Shown here: positions 7,826-16,551 of the stretch, piece after piece
How the letters are laid out: each line of letters begins with the position of its first letter
Numbering within the stretch: the first letter of the stretch is position 1
Assembly: GCF_000272105.2 (NCBI RefSeq)
Contig: NZ_AJZD02000091.1
Location: 1 to 34,081, forward strand
Origin: Vibrio splendidus 12E03
GTDB lineage: Bacteria > Pseudomonadota > Gammaproteobacteria > Enterobacterales > Vibrionaceae
Direction: 5' to 3'
Length of the DNA stretch: 34,081 nt
The notes under the pieces: generated by a model
Seen by the model: the letters and a program-made list of their open reading frames with translations, nothing else
What the model was told of the DNA's origin: nothing
Databases searched by the model: none
Translations under genes and position numbers: made by a program

Positions 7826-8791
7826 TTAATCATCGGCATAAATCTTCACTTCAACACGACCTTGAGTATCAACACTTGCACGATACATTCCTGAGCTGTT
7901 CATACCAAAATGAATATCGCCTTGGCCATCGATAGCGATCAAGCCGCCTTCTCCACCCATGGTTTTCAATTCACCTTGAATGATCGTTTCACAAGCGGTG
8001 TGTACATCTTCTTTCAGATAACGCATTCGTGCTGCGACATCACTGGCGACCATTTTACGTAGGAAGAACTCACCCATCCCTGTTGTTGAGACGGCAACGT
8101 TGCCATTTTCAGCGATGGTTCCCGCCCCAATAATCGGAGAGTCACCCACACGGCCGTATTTCTTATTTGTCACGCCACCGGTACTGGTTGCTGCTGCTAA
8201 GTTACCCGCTTGGTCTAATGCGACTGCACCGACCGTGCCGTACTTTTTGTCGTCGGGGTATTTCTCAGCTTGCTGTTCATCATATTTCGCTTCAGACAGA
8301 GCAAAGATGCCTTTCTCTTTCATCGACTGAAGTTGATCATAGCGGCGCTCAGTAAAGAAGTAGTCTTGCTCGGTAAAGGTGTACTCATGCTCAAACGCAA
8401 ACTTCTCGGCACCTTCACCAATCAGCAACACATGGTCGCTTTTCAGCATCACATCACGCGCAAGTTCAATTGGATTTTTGATATGGCGAACGCCTGCAAT
8501 AGCACCCGCATCCATTTCGCGGCCGTGCATCACAGAAGCATCCATCTCTACAAACTCATCATGCGTAAGAACAGAGCCCTTACCTGCATTAAAGTGCGGA
8601 CTGTCTTCCATCACCTTGACCGATGCCACTACCGCATCCAGAGCATCACCACCCGCTTTCAATACTTGATAGCCCGCCAAAACCGACTTTTCCAAAGCCT
8701 CGGTAATACCCGCTTTTAATTCATCGCTCATTTGCTCTCGCAAGATGGTTCCTGCACCACCATGAATGGCAATTGAAAAAGGCTGTGACAT
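7826..8791 (-). CDS. iaaA: Isoaspartyl peptidase / L-asparaginase (Ntn hydrolase, plant type)
   Basis: This enzyme cleaves isoaspartyl dipeptides and, more slowly, L-asparagine. It matures by self-cleavage before a threonine. The 321-residue protein starts with the family block IAIHGGAG and has the maturation site YGTVGAVALD, with the predicted catalytic threonine at residue 186 (E. coli IaaA uses Thr179). The later STGG and GAGT blocks are also present. No signal peptide is visible, so it is likely cytoplasmic. It is not in an obvious operon: slyX converges from the left and slyD lies 201 nt upstream beyond a terminator. Confidence 0.93.
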   Translation of the reverse strand: MSQPFSIAIHGGAGTILREQMSDELKAGITEALEKSVLAGYQVLKAGGDALDAVVASVKVMEDSPHFNAGKGSVLTHDEFVEMDASVMHGREMDAGAIAGVRHIKNPIELARDVMLKSDHVLLIGEGAEKFAFEHEYTFTEQDYFFTERRYDQLQSMKEKGIFALSEAKYDEQQAEKYPDDKKYGTVGAVALDQAGNLAAATSTGGVTNKKYGRVGDSPIIGAGTIAENGNVAVSTTGMGEFFLRKMVASDVAARMRYLKEDVHTACETIIQGELKTMGGEGGLIAIDGQGDIHFGMNSSGMYRASVDTQGRVEVKIYADD

Positions 8792-8935
8792 ACAAACTCT
8801 CCATTGACGTCGTCTTATAATATTGTGCTATCAATACCACATCCATGATTCTATGTCTGATAGCGAAAACCAAACTTTTTGCGAATGCTTGCCGGGTAGA
8901 TAAAAGCGAGGCCAAAAAGCTAGACTCCTAAACGC

Positions 8936-8962
8936 AAAAAGCCTCCACAAGGGAGGCTTTCA
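8936..8962 (-). terminator. Intrinsic terminator after slyD
   Basis: GCCTCC (8941-8946) and GGAGGC (8952-8957), extended by AAA/TTT pairs, form a stable stem with a 5-nt loop. On the minus strand it is followed by a T-run. It separates slyD from iaaA. Confidence 0.88.
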
Positions 8963-8992
8963 AGATTCTTAAACTAAACCGTTAATTCGGTA

Positions 8993-9583
8993 TTAGTGAG
9001 AACCACAGCTACCACCGCCGCAGCAGCCGTCTTTCTTCTCTTCACCGTGGTCATGGCCTTCGCCACCACAGCAACCGCCTTCGTGGTCATGATCGTGGTC
9101 GTGACCGCCACAGCCGCCTTCTTGGTGTACGTGACCGTGTTGAACTTCTTCTTCAGTCGCTTCACGGACCGCTACAACTTCAACGTCAAACGTTAGAGTT
9201 TGCCCAGCTAGCATGTGGTTACCATCAACAACAACTTCGTCGCCATCTACTTCAGTAACTTCAACTGGGATTGGACCTTGATCAGTATCCGCAAGGAAAC
9301 GCATGCCAACTTCGATTTGCTCCACACCTTGGAATACGTCAGCAGGAACACGTTGAACTAGTGCGTCGTTGTGCTCGCCGTAAGCGTCTTCTGGAGTAAC
9401 AGTTGCAGAGAACTTGTCGCCAGCTACTTTGCCTTCAAGCTCTTTTTCAAGACCTGTAATTAGGTTGTTGTGACCGTGAAGGTAATCTAGTGGAGCTTCT
9501 GCAGTTGATTGGTCAACTACTACGCCATCTTCAAGTTTCACTTGATATGCAACACTAACTACTACGTTCTTTTCAATTTTCAT
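8993..9583 (-). CDS. slyD: FKBP-type peptidyl-prolyl isomerase SlyD with metal-binding tail
   Basis: SlyD is a cytoplasmic prolyl isomerase and chaperone that also binds nickel and helps hydrogenase maturation in E. coli. The 196-residue product has the FKBP domain with inserted flap (about 1-145, MKIEKNVVVSVAYQVKLEDG, PLDYLHGHNNLITGLEKEL, EDAYGEHNDALVQRVP) and a tail (about 145-196) packed with His, Cys, Gly and Asp (GGCGGHDHDHDHEGGCCGG). That tail should bind several transition metal ions. The GGAG ribosome binding site lies just upstream of ATG at 9583. yheV is 94 nt upstream with no terminator between, so they may be cotranscribed. Confidence 0.95.
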   Translation of the reverse strand: MKIEKNVVVSVAYQVKLEDGVVVDQSTAEAPLDYLHGHNNLITGLEKELEGKVAGDKFSATVTPEDAYGEHNDALVQRVPADVFQGVEQIEVGMRFLADTDQGPIPVEVTEVDGDEVVVDGNHMLAGQTLTFDVEVVAVREATEEEVQHGHVHQEGGCGGHDHDHDHEGGCCGGEGHDHGEEKKDGCCGGGSCGSH

Positions 9584-9677
9584 GAGAGCTCCAAGGAGGT
9601 TTGGACTAAGCTCGAACAGTTGAGCTTAGGAAAAATTCTGTACCCGGATATTATGGGGATCAATTGACGAAACTCAA

Positions 9678-9878
9678 TCATTCTGGCTTAAAAATACCGA
9701 TCATTTCTTGATTCGCGTGTTCAGATTTCTCTACAGTTTTCGGTTTACGCTGTTCTGTGAAGTCACAATCGACACATTCCACCAGCTCTATATTATTTTC
9801 AATCCACCAACGGAGTGTGTCTTGAGTACTACAACTTGGGCAGCTTGCCCCTGCGATAAAGCGTTTTTTCTGTTTCAC
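9678..9878 (-). CDS. yheV: YheV family putative zinc-ribbon protein
   Basis: The 66-residue protein has two CxxC pairs, CPSC at residues 13-16 and CVDC at 35-38, spaced as in a zinc ribbon, and matches the YheV family. The molecular function is not known to me. It sits between kefB and slyD, as yheV does in E. coli (kefG-kefB-yheV-slyD), which supports the assignment. Confidence 0.88.
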   Translation of the reverse strand: MKQKKRFIAGASCPSCSTQDTLRWWIENNIELVECVDCDFTEQRKPKTVEKSEHANQEMIGIFKPE

Positions 9879-9884
9879 GTTGAT

Positions 9885-10030
9885 ATCCTTTACTACTCTG
9901 GATCCGCAGTTCTTCTACTCTAGATCTATTTAAGAAAAAGCAGAGACCACGTTTATTATTAGATTGGTTCTCTAGACTATTATTTCTAAGCTCAAGCTCT
10001 ATCTCTAAACTCAAGCTATTAGCTCTCAAT
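9885..10030. repeat. Degenerate CTCAAGCT-type repeats between kefB and yheV
   Basis: The 157-bp spacer holds several near copies of a CTCAAGCT-like unit (AAGCTCAAGCTCTA, AACTCAAGCTATTAG, CTCTCAATTCGAGCTAC) and CTCTAGA-like words. The copies are imperfect and spaced irregularly. A minus-strand reading frame crosses part of it but looks like a by-product of the repeats, not a gene. The region has no other feature that I can support. Confidence 0.45.
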
Positions 10031-10035
10031 TCGAG

Positions 10036-11835
10036 CTACTGCCAATAGTTTCGAGATTGGTGATCGTTTTCCATCTCATGTCCAAAGATCTCTTCAAGTT
10101 CTTTACGAGCCTCTTTCGCTCTTTGGGCTAACTCAGCATCTTCGTTATGCTGAGGCAGTAACTCTTTCAGCATACCATTATCCAACTTTCTAAAGTGTGC
10201 TTCTGCTCGCTTCGCTTTATATGGATGCATGCCAAGTTCAGTCAATGTTTGACGGCCTAAATCCAGGGCCCCAAGGAAGGTTTCACGAGAGTAGTTACTC
10301 ACACCGTGGTTAAGTAATTGATACGCTTCAACACGACTTCGGGCACGCGCTAAGATCTTTAAACGTGGGAAGTGCTGCTTACATAGATCAACGGTTTTCA
10401 TTATTTCATCGGGAGAGTCAGTACACAGAACAATCGCTTCTGCTTTATCAGCACCGGCTGCGCGTAACAGCTCTAGATGCGTTGAATCACCGTAAAATAC
10501 CTTGTAGCCGAACTTTCTCAGGATGTGGATTTGGCTGGCATCACTTTCAAGAACGGTGATGCGAATCTTGTTGGCGTACATCAAGCGGCCAATGATCTGA
10601 CCAAAACGACCAAAGCCTGCAATGATCACTCGAGGGCTGCGATCGACAACATCCGAAGACATTGCGTTCTCACTGATTTGATTAAGTTGACGAGCAAAGA
10701 ATCGGTCTTGCAGCTTGAGCATCAATGGCGTGGTTACCATTGAAAGGCTCACAACCACCAATAAGAACGACACTTGTTCGCCACTTAATATGCCCTGCGC
10801 ACTCGCCGCGGTAAAAATAACGAAAGCGAACTCACCACCTTGGCTGAGAATCATCGCCATTCGGCTACGGGCTTTGGGCTGAGTACCAAAGATTCGAGCC
10901 AGCGCATACAGCACTAAGCCTTTCAATACGACCAATGCAGAAACGGCAATCAGTATCGCGAATGGGCTTTCAGCGAGTAAGCCTAAGTTCACCGCCATCC
11001 CCACAGAAATAAAGAACAAACCAAGCAATAACCCTTTGAATGGGTCGATGGCGATTTCAAGCTCATGTCGATATTCACTTTCAGCCAGAAGTACGCCTGC
11101 TAGGAAAGTACCCAATGCCATCGACAAGCCTATCTGTTGCATGATTACGGCAATACCAATTACCAATAACAGCGCTGCGACGGTGAATAACTCACGCACA
11201 CCACTCATCACTACGTATCGGAACAGTGGTCTCAACAAGAAGTGACCACCGACCAGCAGACCAATCACACCACCCAGCATCCATAACATGTCAGCCCAGC
11301 TACCGCCGGTATTACCCGCAAGCAAAGGCAACATTGCCAACATTGGAATAACGGCGATATCTTGGAAAAGCAGTACTGCAAAGCCTGACTGCCCGGCTTC
11401 TTTGCCACCAAGCTCTCGCTCTTCAATAACACGCAAGGCAATAGCGGTCGAAGACAAAGCTAAACCCATACCGATGACTAAGCTCGTTTGCCAAGTTAAA
11501 CCAAACACACACGCGATGGCGGTAATAATCAGAGTGGTGATCAGCACTTGTGCGCCACCCAACCCGAGAATAGGCGCCCGCATCTGCCACAGTTTTTTCG
11601 GGTTAAGTTCGAGACCAATCAGGAAGAGCAGCAGTACCACCCCGAATTCGGAGAAGTGCAGAATCGCCTCTACATCACTGATTAAGCCAAGCCCCCATGG
11701 GCCAATTGCAACGCCCGCTAATAAGTAACCGAGGACCGAGCCCAAACCGGCGCGCTGTGCGATAGGAACCGCAACCACAGCAGCCGCTAAAAATATAACG
11801 CTACTTTGTAGAAAATCATTAGTCAGAGCCATCAT
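10036..11835 (-). CDS. kefB: Glutathione-regulated potassium-efflux system protein KefB
   Basis: KefB is an inner-membrane K+/H+ antiporter held closed by glutathione and opened by glutathione adducts, to acidify the cytoplasm during electrophile stress. The 599-residue protein has a CPA2 antiporter domain of about 12 membrane segments (about 5-370, with GPWGLGLI, LFLIGLELNPK, LFQDIAVIPML and LLGLFFISVGM) and a RCK/TrkA-N domain (from about 390, nucleotide motif GFGRFG near 397), then an acidic, charged C-terminal tail. It begins ATGATG; the Shine-Dalgarno AGGAG is better spaced for the second ATG (11832), so one residue may be lost. It overlaps kefG by 17 nt, which is the E. coli arrangement. 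Confidence 0.96.
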   Translation of the reverse strand: MMALTNDFLQSSVIFLAAAVVAVPIAQRAGLGSVLGYLLAGVAIGPWGLGLISDVEAILHFSEFGVVLLLFLIGLELNPKKLWQMRAPILGLGGAQVLITTLIITAIACVFGLTWQTSLVIGMGLALSSTAIALRVIEERELGGKEAGQSGFAVLLFQDIAVIPMLAMLPLLAGNTGGSWADMLWMLGGVIGLLVGGHFLLRPLFRYVVMSGVRELFTVAALLLVIGIAVIMQQIGLSMALGTFLAGVLLAESEYRHELEIAIDPFKGLLLGLFFISVGMAVNLGLLAESPFAILIAVSALVVLKGLVLYALARIFGTQPKARSRMAMILSQGGEFAFVIFTAASAQGILSGEQVSFLLVVVSLSMVTTPLMLKLQDRFFARQLNQISENAMSSDVVDRSPRVIIAGFGRFGQIIGRLMYANKIRITVLESDASQIHILRKFGYKVFYGDSTHLELLRAAGADKAEAIVLCTDSPDEIMKTVDLCKQHFPRLKILARARSRVEAYQLLNHGVSNYSRETFLGALDLGRQTLTELGMHPYKAKRAEAHFRKLDNGMLKELLPQHNEDAELAQRAKEARKELEEIFGHEMENDHQSRNYWQ

Positions 11836-12403
11836 CTGCTCCTATATCTTGTAGCGGGTCTCGCAACCAGTTTCGATACGCTTCGGCGTGTTGGTAACGC
11901 GTCATATCGGTGACATTTCGTGCCCAGTGCAAAACCAAAGGGGATATCCAATTCATCTGACACAAAGAAGCGGTGAGCTCGAATGGTTGCAAGATCTCTT
12001 GTAATGGATATTTATTATAGCCTGCGGCACCAAACGCCTCTTCTTTACCACCGGTAGTAATCACACTGCGCCAGTGTTTGCCTTTAAGCGCACTTTGCTC
12101 ACCAAACGCAAAGCCCTTGCCTAACACGCGATCAAACCACTCTTTTAACAATGAAGGGCAGGAATACATGAACAGAGGATGCTGAAACACGATCACATCG
12201 TATTGAAGGAGCAATTCATGCTCATAAGGCACATCGATAAAGAAGTCTGGGTAGATGGCGTAGAGATCATGAACTTTGACATGACCGAGCGACTCTACCT
12301 TCTTAACCATCATCTGGTTAGCAATAGAGGTTTGCGGCTCTGGGTGCGCGTAGATGATCAACACCTTTGGCACGACTTTGTCTGTCGAGGGAGTATTACT
12401 CAT
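11819..12403 (-). CDS. kefG: KefG, ancillary oxidoreductase of the KefB efflux system
   Basis: KefG is a flavodoxin-fold, NAD(P)H quinone-oxidoreductase-like protein required for full KefB activity. The 194-residue product has the family blocks KVLIIYAHPEPQTS, VHDLYAIYPDFFIDV, DVIVFQHPLFMYSCPSLLKEWFDRVLGKGFAFG and WRSVITTGG. It carries about 10 extra N-terminal residues relative to E. coli KefG; the ATG at 12403 has an AAAGGA directly before it with almost no spacer, so the true start is not certain. Its stop overlaps the kefB start, which suggests coupled translation. Confidence 0.93.
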   Translation of the reverse strand: MSNTPSTDKVVPKVLIIYAHPEPQTSIANQMMVKKVESLGHVKVHDLYAIYPDFFIDVPYEHELLLQYDVIVFQHPLFMYSCPSLLKEWFDRVLGKGFAFGEQSALKGKHWRSVITTGGKEEAFGAAGYNKYPLQEILQPFELTASLCQMNWISPLVLHWARNVTDMTRYQHAEAYRNWLRDPLQDIGADDGSD

Positions 12404-12577
12404 TCCTTTGAAACATTCCTTTGAGGGCTAAACGGTGGCAAGGCCACAAGAATTTAAGCAAAAGTTATTAATATGTTATTGGCATCATAACGCAAATTGC
12501 ATTGTGATCGACTTTTATCTGGTTTCAGCCTACTATGCAGGCGTCTGTTCACCTCTAATTTCTATGCTATTTCAATT

Positions 12578-14500
12578 ATGATTACTTTCTCTGATATTCA
12601 ATTGCTACGCGGCGGTAAGCCACTCCTCGACCAAGCATCTGCGACTTTTCACCCTGGCGACAAGATCGGTTTGGTTGGTAAAAACGGCTGTGGTAAATCT
12701 ACGCTATTCGCCTTAATTAAGGACGAACTGTCGATTGATGCTGGTTCATTCAGTAAACCAGCCCATTGGGAAATGGCTTGGGTTGCTCAAGAAACACCGG
12801 CATTAGAAAGAACAGCAATTGAATACGTGATTGATGGCGACCGTGAATACCGCGGCCTTGAAGATCAACTAGAGAAAGCTGAACAAGCCGACAACGGCAC
12901 ATTGGTCGCAGAGATCCACGGCAAGATTGAAACCATTGGTGGTTACAGCATCAAGGCTCGTGCTGCCGAGTTACTGGACGGCCTAGGCTTTAGCCAAGAA
13001 CAAATGACATGGAACCTGACTCAGTTCTCAGGTGGTTGGCGTATGCGTTTGAACCTAGCGCAAGCCCTACTGTGTCGCAGTGACCTACTGCTACTCGATG
13101 AACCGACCAACCACTTGGATTTAGACGCAGTAATGTGGCTAGAGCGTTGGTTACAAAGCTACCCTGGCACACTAGTACTTATCTCGCACGATAGAGACTT
13201 CTTGGACCCTATCGTCAACCGCATCGTGCACGTTGAAAATCAACAGCTCAATGAGTACACGGGTAACTACTCATCGTTCGAAACCCAACGAGCACAAAAA
13301 CTGATTCTGCAACAAGCGATGTACCAAAAACAGCAGAAACAGATGTCTCACATGCAGAGCTACATTGATCGTTTCCGTTACAAAGCGTCAAAAGCTCGCC
13401 AAGCGCAAAGCCGTATTAAAGCGTTAGAGAAAATGGAGCAAGTGCTGCCTGCTCAGTTTGATAACCCATTCAGCTTTGAATTTAGAGAACCAGACGCGCT
13501 ACCAAATCCAATCATGATGATGGACGAAGTATCAGCGGGCTATGATGACAATCTGATTCTAGAGAAGATTCGCCTCAACCTAGTGCCGGGCAGTCGTATT
13601 GGTTTGCTTGGTCGAAACGGTGCTGGTAAATCAACGCTGATTAAGCTGCTTTCTGGCGAACTGAAACAGCAAGGCGGTGAACTGAGCTATTCGCAAGGCG
13701 TTAAGATTGGTTACTTTGCACAGCACCAGTTAGAGACGCTGCACCCTGAAGAAACACCGCTGCAACACATGATGCAGATTGCCCCTAAGCACACCGAACA
13801 ACAACTGCGTCATTACCTAGGTAGCTTCGGTTTCCAAGGTGAAAAAGCGCTCGATAAAGTGGCCCCCTTCTCTGGTGGTGAAAAAGCGCGTTTAGTATTA
13901 GCGCTACTGGTATGGCAAAAACCAAACCTGTTGCTACTCGATGAACCAACCAACCACTTAGATCTCGACATGCGTCAGGCGCTGACTTTTGCCCTGCAGA
14001 CGTTTGAAGGCGCAATGGTTATCGTATCGCACGACCGTTACCTACTGCGTGCGACTACCGATGATTTATACCTTGTACACGACCGCCAAGTAGCACCATT
14101 TGATGGTGACTTAAGCGATTACTACAAGTGGCTAACCGAACAACAGAAAGTTGAGCGCAAAGAAGCACAAGCATTGGCACCAGCCAAAGACGGCGCCAAC
14201 AGTGCAGCAGCGAAAAAAGAGCAGAAACGAAAAGAAGCCGAGTTCCGTAAACTGACGGCACCACTGCGTAAAAAGCTCACTCAATTTGAAAAGCAGATGG
14301 ATAAATTAACGCAGGCTCTTGAAGAAGCCGAGCAAGAATTATCCGACACATCACTGTATGAAGCTGAAAATAAGGCTAAACTGAATAAAGTACTCGCTCT
14401 CCAAGCGAGCAGTAAGTCACAGCTAGAAGAAGTTGAAATGGATTGGATGTCCACTCAAGAAGAGCTTGAGCAGATGGAACAGGATATGGATAGCTTATGA
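12578..14500 (+). CDS. yheS: ABC-F family ATP-binding protein YheS
   Basis: This is a soluble protein with two fused ABC ATPase domains and no membrane part, the ABC-F type that acts on ribosomes; the exact role of YheS is not certain. The first domain has a Walker A GKNGCGKS at about residues 34-41, a FSGGW signature and LLLLDEPTNHLDLD. The second has GRNGAGKST, FSGGEKARLVL and LLLLDEPTNHLDLD. The 640-residue protein ends in a long charged coiled coil (about 555-640) typical of the family. I chose ATG at 12578 because the MITFSDIQLLRGGKPLL start matches the family; an in-frame ATG 27 codons upstream is less likely. The next gene overlaps by 4 nt. Confidence 0.95.
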   Translation: MITFSDIQLLRGGKPLLDQASATFHPGDKIGLVGKNGCGKSTLFALIKDELSIDAGSFSKPAHWEMAWVAQETPALERTAIEYVIDGDREYRGLEDQLEKAEQADNGTLVAEIHGKIETIGGYSIKARAAELLDGLGFSQEQMTWNLTQFSGGWRMRLNLAQALLCRSDLLLLDEPTNHLDLDAVMWLERWLQSYPGTLVLISHDRDFLDPIVNRIVHVENQQLNEYTGNYSSFETQRAQKLILQQAMYQKQQKQMSHMQSYIDRFRYKASKARQAQSRIKALEKMEQVLPAQFDNPFSFEFREPDALPNPIMMMDEVSAGYDDNLILEKIRLNLVPGSRIGLLGRNGAGKSTLIKLLSGELKQQGGELSYSQGVKIGYFAQHQLETLHPEETPLQHMMQIAPKHTEQQLRHYLGSFGFQGEKALDKVAPFSGGEKARLVLALLVWQKPNLLLLDEPTNHLDLDMRQALTFALQTFEGAMVIVSHDRYLLRATTDDLYLVHDRQVAPFDGDLSDYYKWLTEQQKVERKEAQALAPAKDGANSAAAKKEQKRKEAEFRKLTAPLRKKLTQFEKQMDKLTQALEEAEQELSDTSLYEAENKAKLNKVLALQASSKSQLEEVEMDWMSTQEELEQMEQDMDSL

Positions 14501-14967
14501 GCCCAGAGCACGCCCCAATATCACTCACACTGGAACGACTATGGCAATTTAGCCTTCAGTATTACAGTGTGCGCGGTGTAAAGGATGCGTGCTTAGCTTT
14601 GCAAAACCAGTTCCACGGCAACGTCAATCTACTGCTGCTTCTCAAATGGCTTGATGAGCAGCAATTGTCTTTTGCTGAAGAAGAGTGGCACAAGGTTCAA
14701 CAGTGCTTGAGCCGCTCTGAAACCTTGCTTCATAGTTATCGAGAGCTACGTAAACACCTCAAAGCACACGTTGTCGACTCGCTATACCGTGAAGCCTTGC
14801 AGTTTGAGTTACAACTTGAAAAGCAACAACAGTCCGATCTCGTCGACTGTATTAACTCCCTACAACTGTACACCAATCAGCAATCACCGCTCGCGTTTCA
14901 GTACTGCCGTTTATTAGGGGCAGAAAACCTCTACGACGCTTTTTCTGAACCAGCACCTCAGCCTTAG
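14497..14967 (+). CDS. TIGR02444 family protein (DUF2390), function unknown
   Basis: The 156-residue protein matches a conserved gammaproteobacterial family often found after yheS. It has a predicted mostly helical fold (WQFSLQYYSVRGVKDACLALQNQFHGNVNLLLLLKWL), no signal peptide and no catalytic motif that I can name. It overlaps yheS by 4 nt (ATGA), so its translation is likely coupled. I recognise the family but cannot assign a function. Confidence 0.85.
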   Translation: MSPEHAPISLTLERLWQFSLQYYSVRGVKDACLALQNQFHGNVNLLLLLKWLDEQQLSFAEEEWHKVQQCLSRSETLLHSYRELRKHLKAHVVDSLYREALQFELQLEKQQQSDLVDCINSLQLYTNQQSPLAFQYCRLLGAENLYDAFSEPAPQP

Positions 14968-15173
14968 CTCGTTCTCTTTCCCTTTTATTCCATCAAGATC
15001 CAAGCTTAACCTTGAGATTATTCAAACGGTTACCCATAGCTTGTTTTTGTATCTCGTATAAGTGAAGCCTTGCGCTTATGCCGAGAATCAACCAAGCTCA
15101 AATAAAAACGTGAGCGTTTCGTTACAAGCTCAACACGTTATCAGAACCCGTAAAAGAAGCATGGATCGTTTTT

Positions 15174-16166
15174 ATGACAATATTTACCGCAGCTGCTGGT
15201 CTCTCTAATCCGCACTTACAAACCTTAGTGCCACGGTTTATTAGGAAGCAGGCGCTGTTTCATCCTCACTGGCAAACCTTAGAAACACCCGATGGTGACT
15301 TTCTTGATCTTGCTTGGAGCGAATCACCAGACGGTGACACCTCAAATAAGAATGATCGCAGTAGCAAGCCGATATTCGTTCTATTCCATGGTTTAGAAGG
15401 TAGCTTTGAGAGCCCTTATGCCAATGGATTAATGAATGCGTTTGCTAAAGATGGTTGGTTGTCCGTGATGATGCACTTCAGAGGCTGCAGCGGAAAACCC
15501 AATCGCCTGGCTCGCGCTTACCATTCAGGTGAAGTCGAAGATGCGCGTTTTTTCCTAAGACACCTGCACGCCCAGTTTCCGAATAACCCTAAGGTTGCGG
15601 TTGGCATATCTTTAGGTGGAAACATGCTGGCGAACTACTTGGCTGAGTACGCAGACGACCCATTGCTGTCGGCGGCGACCATCGTATCTGCTCCTTTTGA
15701 CTTAGCGTGTTGCTCTAGTCGCATTGAGCGTGGTTTCTCCAAGCTCTATAAGAAGTACCTGCTCAACTCTCTAAAATCGAATGCGCTAAAAAAGGTTAAC
15801 CTACTACAGGAAAAACTTGGCATCACCGCTGAAGCCATCAAGAACATCACCAAACTGTATGAATTTGATGAACGAATCACTGCGCCTCTGCACGGCTTCA
15901 AAAATGCCCAAGATTATTATGCGCAATGTTCTGCGCTGCCTAAGCTCAATAAGATCAAACTACCGACTCAGATCATTCATGCCAAAGACGACCCTTTCAT
16001 GACCGATGATGTGATCCCAAAGTTCGTTCTGCCCGATAACATCGATTATCGACTGTTTCAAAAAGGCGGCCATGTTGGGTTTATTACTGGTAGCACACTC
16101 AAGCCAAGGTTTTGGTTAGAAGAAGCCTTGCCTGCCTACTATGAAAGTATCCAAGATTCGGCATAA
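15174..16166 (+). CDS. yheT: YheT family alpha/beta hydrolase
   Basis: This is a predicted alpha/beta-hydrolase of the YheT/UPF0017 family, with an unknown substrate; related proteins include esterases and acyltransferases of lipids. The 330-residue product has the nucleophile elbow VGISLGGN with serine at residue 146, aspartate in HAKDDPF (about residue 272-273) and histidine in KGGHVGF (about residue 300), which would be a full catalytic triad. The LFHGLEGSFESPYANG block is the oxyanion strand. It follows the TIGR02444 gene after 206 nt and precedes yheU, as in E. coli yheS-yheT-yheU. Confidence 0.93.
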   Translation: MTIFTAAAGLSNPHLQTLVPRFIRKQALFHPHWQTLETPDGDFLDLAWSESPDGDTSNKNDRSSKPIFVLFHGLEGSFESPYANGLMNAFAKDGWLSVMMHFRGCSGKPNRLARAYHSGEVEDARFFLRHLHAQFPNNPKVAVGISLGGNMLANYLAEYADDPLLSAATIVSAPFDLACCSSRIERGFSKLYKKYLLNSLKSNALKKVNLLQEKLGITAEAIKNITKLYEFDERITAPLHGFKNAQDYYAQCSALPKLNKIKLPTQIIHAKDDPFMTDDVIPKFVLPDNIDYRLFQKGGHVGFITGSTLKPRFWLEEALPAYYESIQDSA

Positions 16167-16261
16167 TGACCGAGCCTTAGTAAATAGAAGCAAAACATTA
16201 CTAAGCACACGCATTTCTACATCAATAAACCTATTTATGAACATAAAAGAGAGAAGTATTT

Positions 16262-16474
16262 ATGATCATCCCATGGCAAGACATTGCGCCAGAGACACTG
16301 GAAAACCTCATCAAAGAGTTCGTGCTGCGTGAAGGCACAGACTACGGCGACGTAGAGGTTTCACTGCAAAACAAGATTGACCAAGTGAAACATCAATTAG
16401 CTTCAGGAGAAGTCAGCATCGTGTTTTCTGAGCTCCATGAAACCGTTGATATTCAAGTCACAAAACGCTTCTAA
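16262..16474 (+). CDS. yheU: YheU family protein (UPF0270)
   Basis: The 70-residue product matches UPF0270, which contains YheU, a small protein with a helical fold and no known function. The family blocks [29 protein letters not shown] and [22 protein letters not shown] are clear. It begins at ATG with a GAGAAG-like site. It lies between yheT and the phosphoribulokinase-like gene, as in E. coli. Confidence 0.9.
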   Translation: MIIPWQDIAPETLENLIKEFVLREGTDYGDVEVSLQNKIDQVKHQLASGEVSIVFSELHETVDIQVTKRF

Positions 16475-16551
16475 GCTGCGCTCATAAAGGAGCCGTGTTA
16501 TAGTGGTAAACGATTGCTAACAAGTAAGTTACTCAAAAGACAAGGGTTGTC

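Noticed and set aside
8270..8719. 149-codon plus-strand frame inside iaaA
   Set aside because: It lies wholly antisense to a well-supported gene with intact catalytic residues.
8996..9196. Plus-strand frame rich in Ala, Val and Thr opposite the slyD tail
   Set aside because: It is the antisense of the repetitive His/Gly/Cys codons of SlyD and has no independent evidence.
9829..10029. 66-codon minus-strand frame over the yheV start and the repeat spacer
   Set aside because: It overlaps yheV in another frame and consists mainly of the degenerate CTCAAGCT-like repeats; no ribosome binding site or family match.
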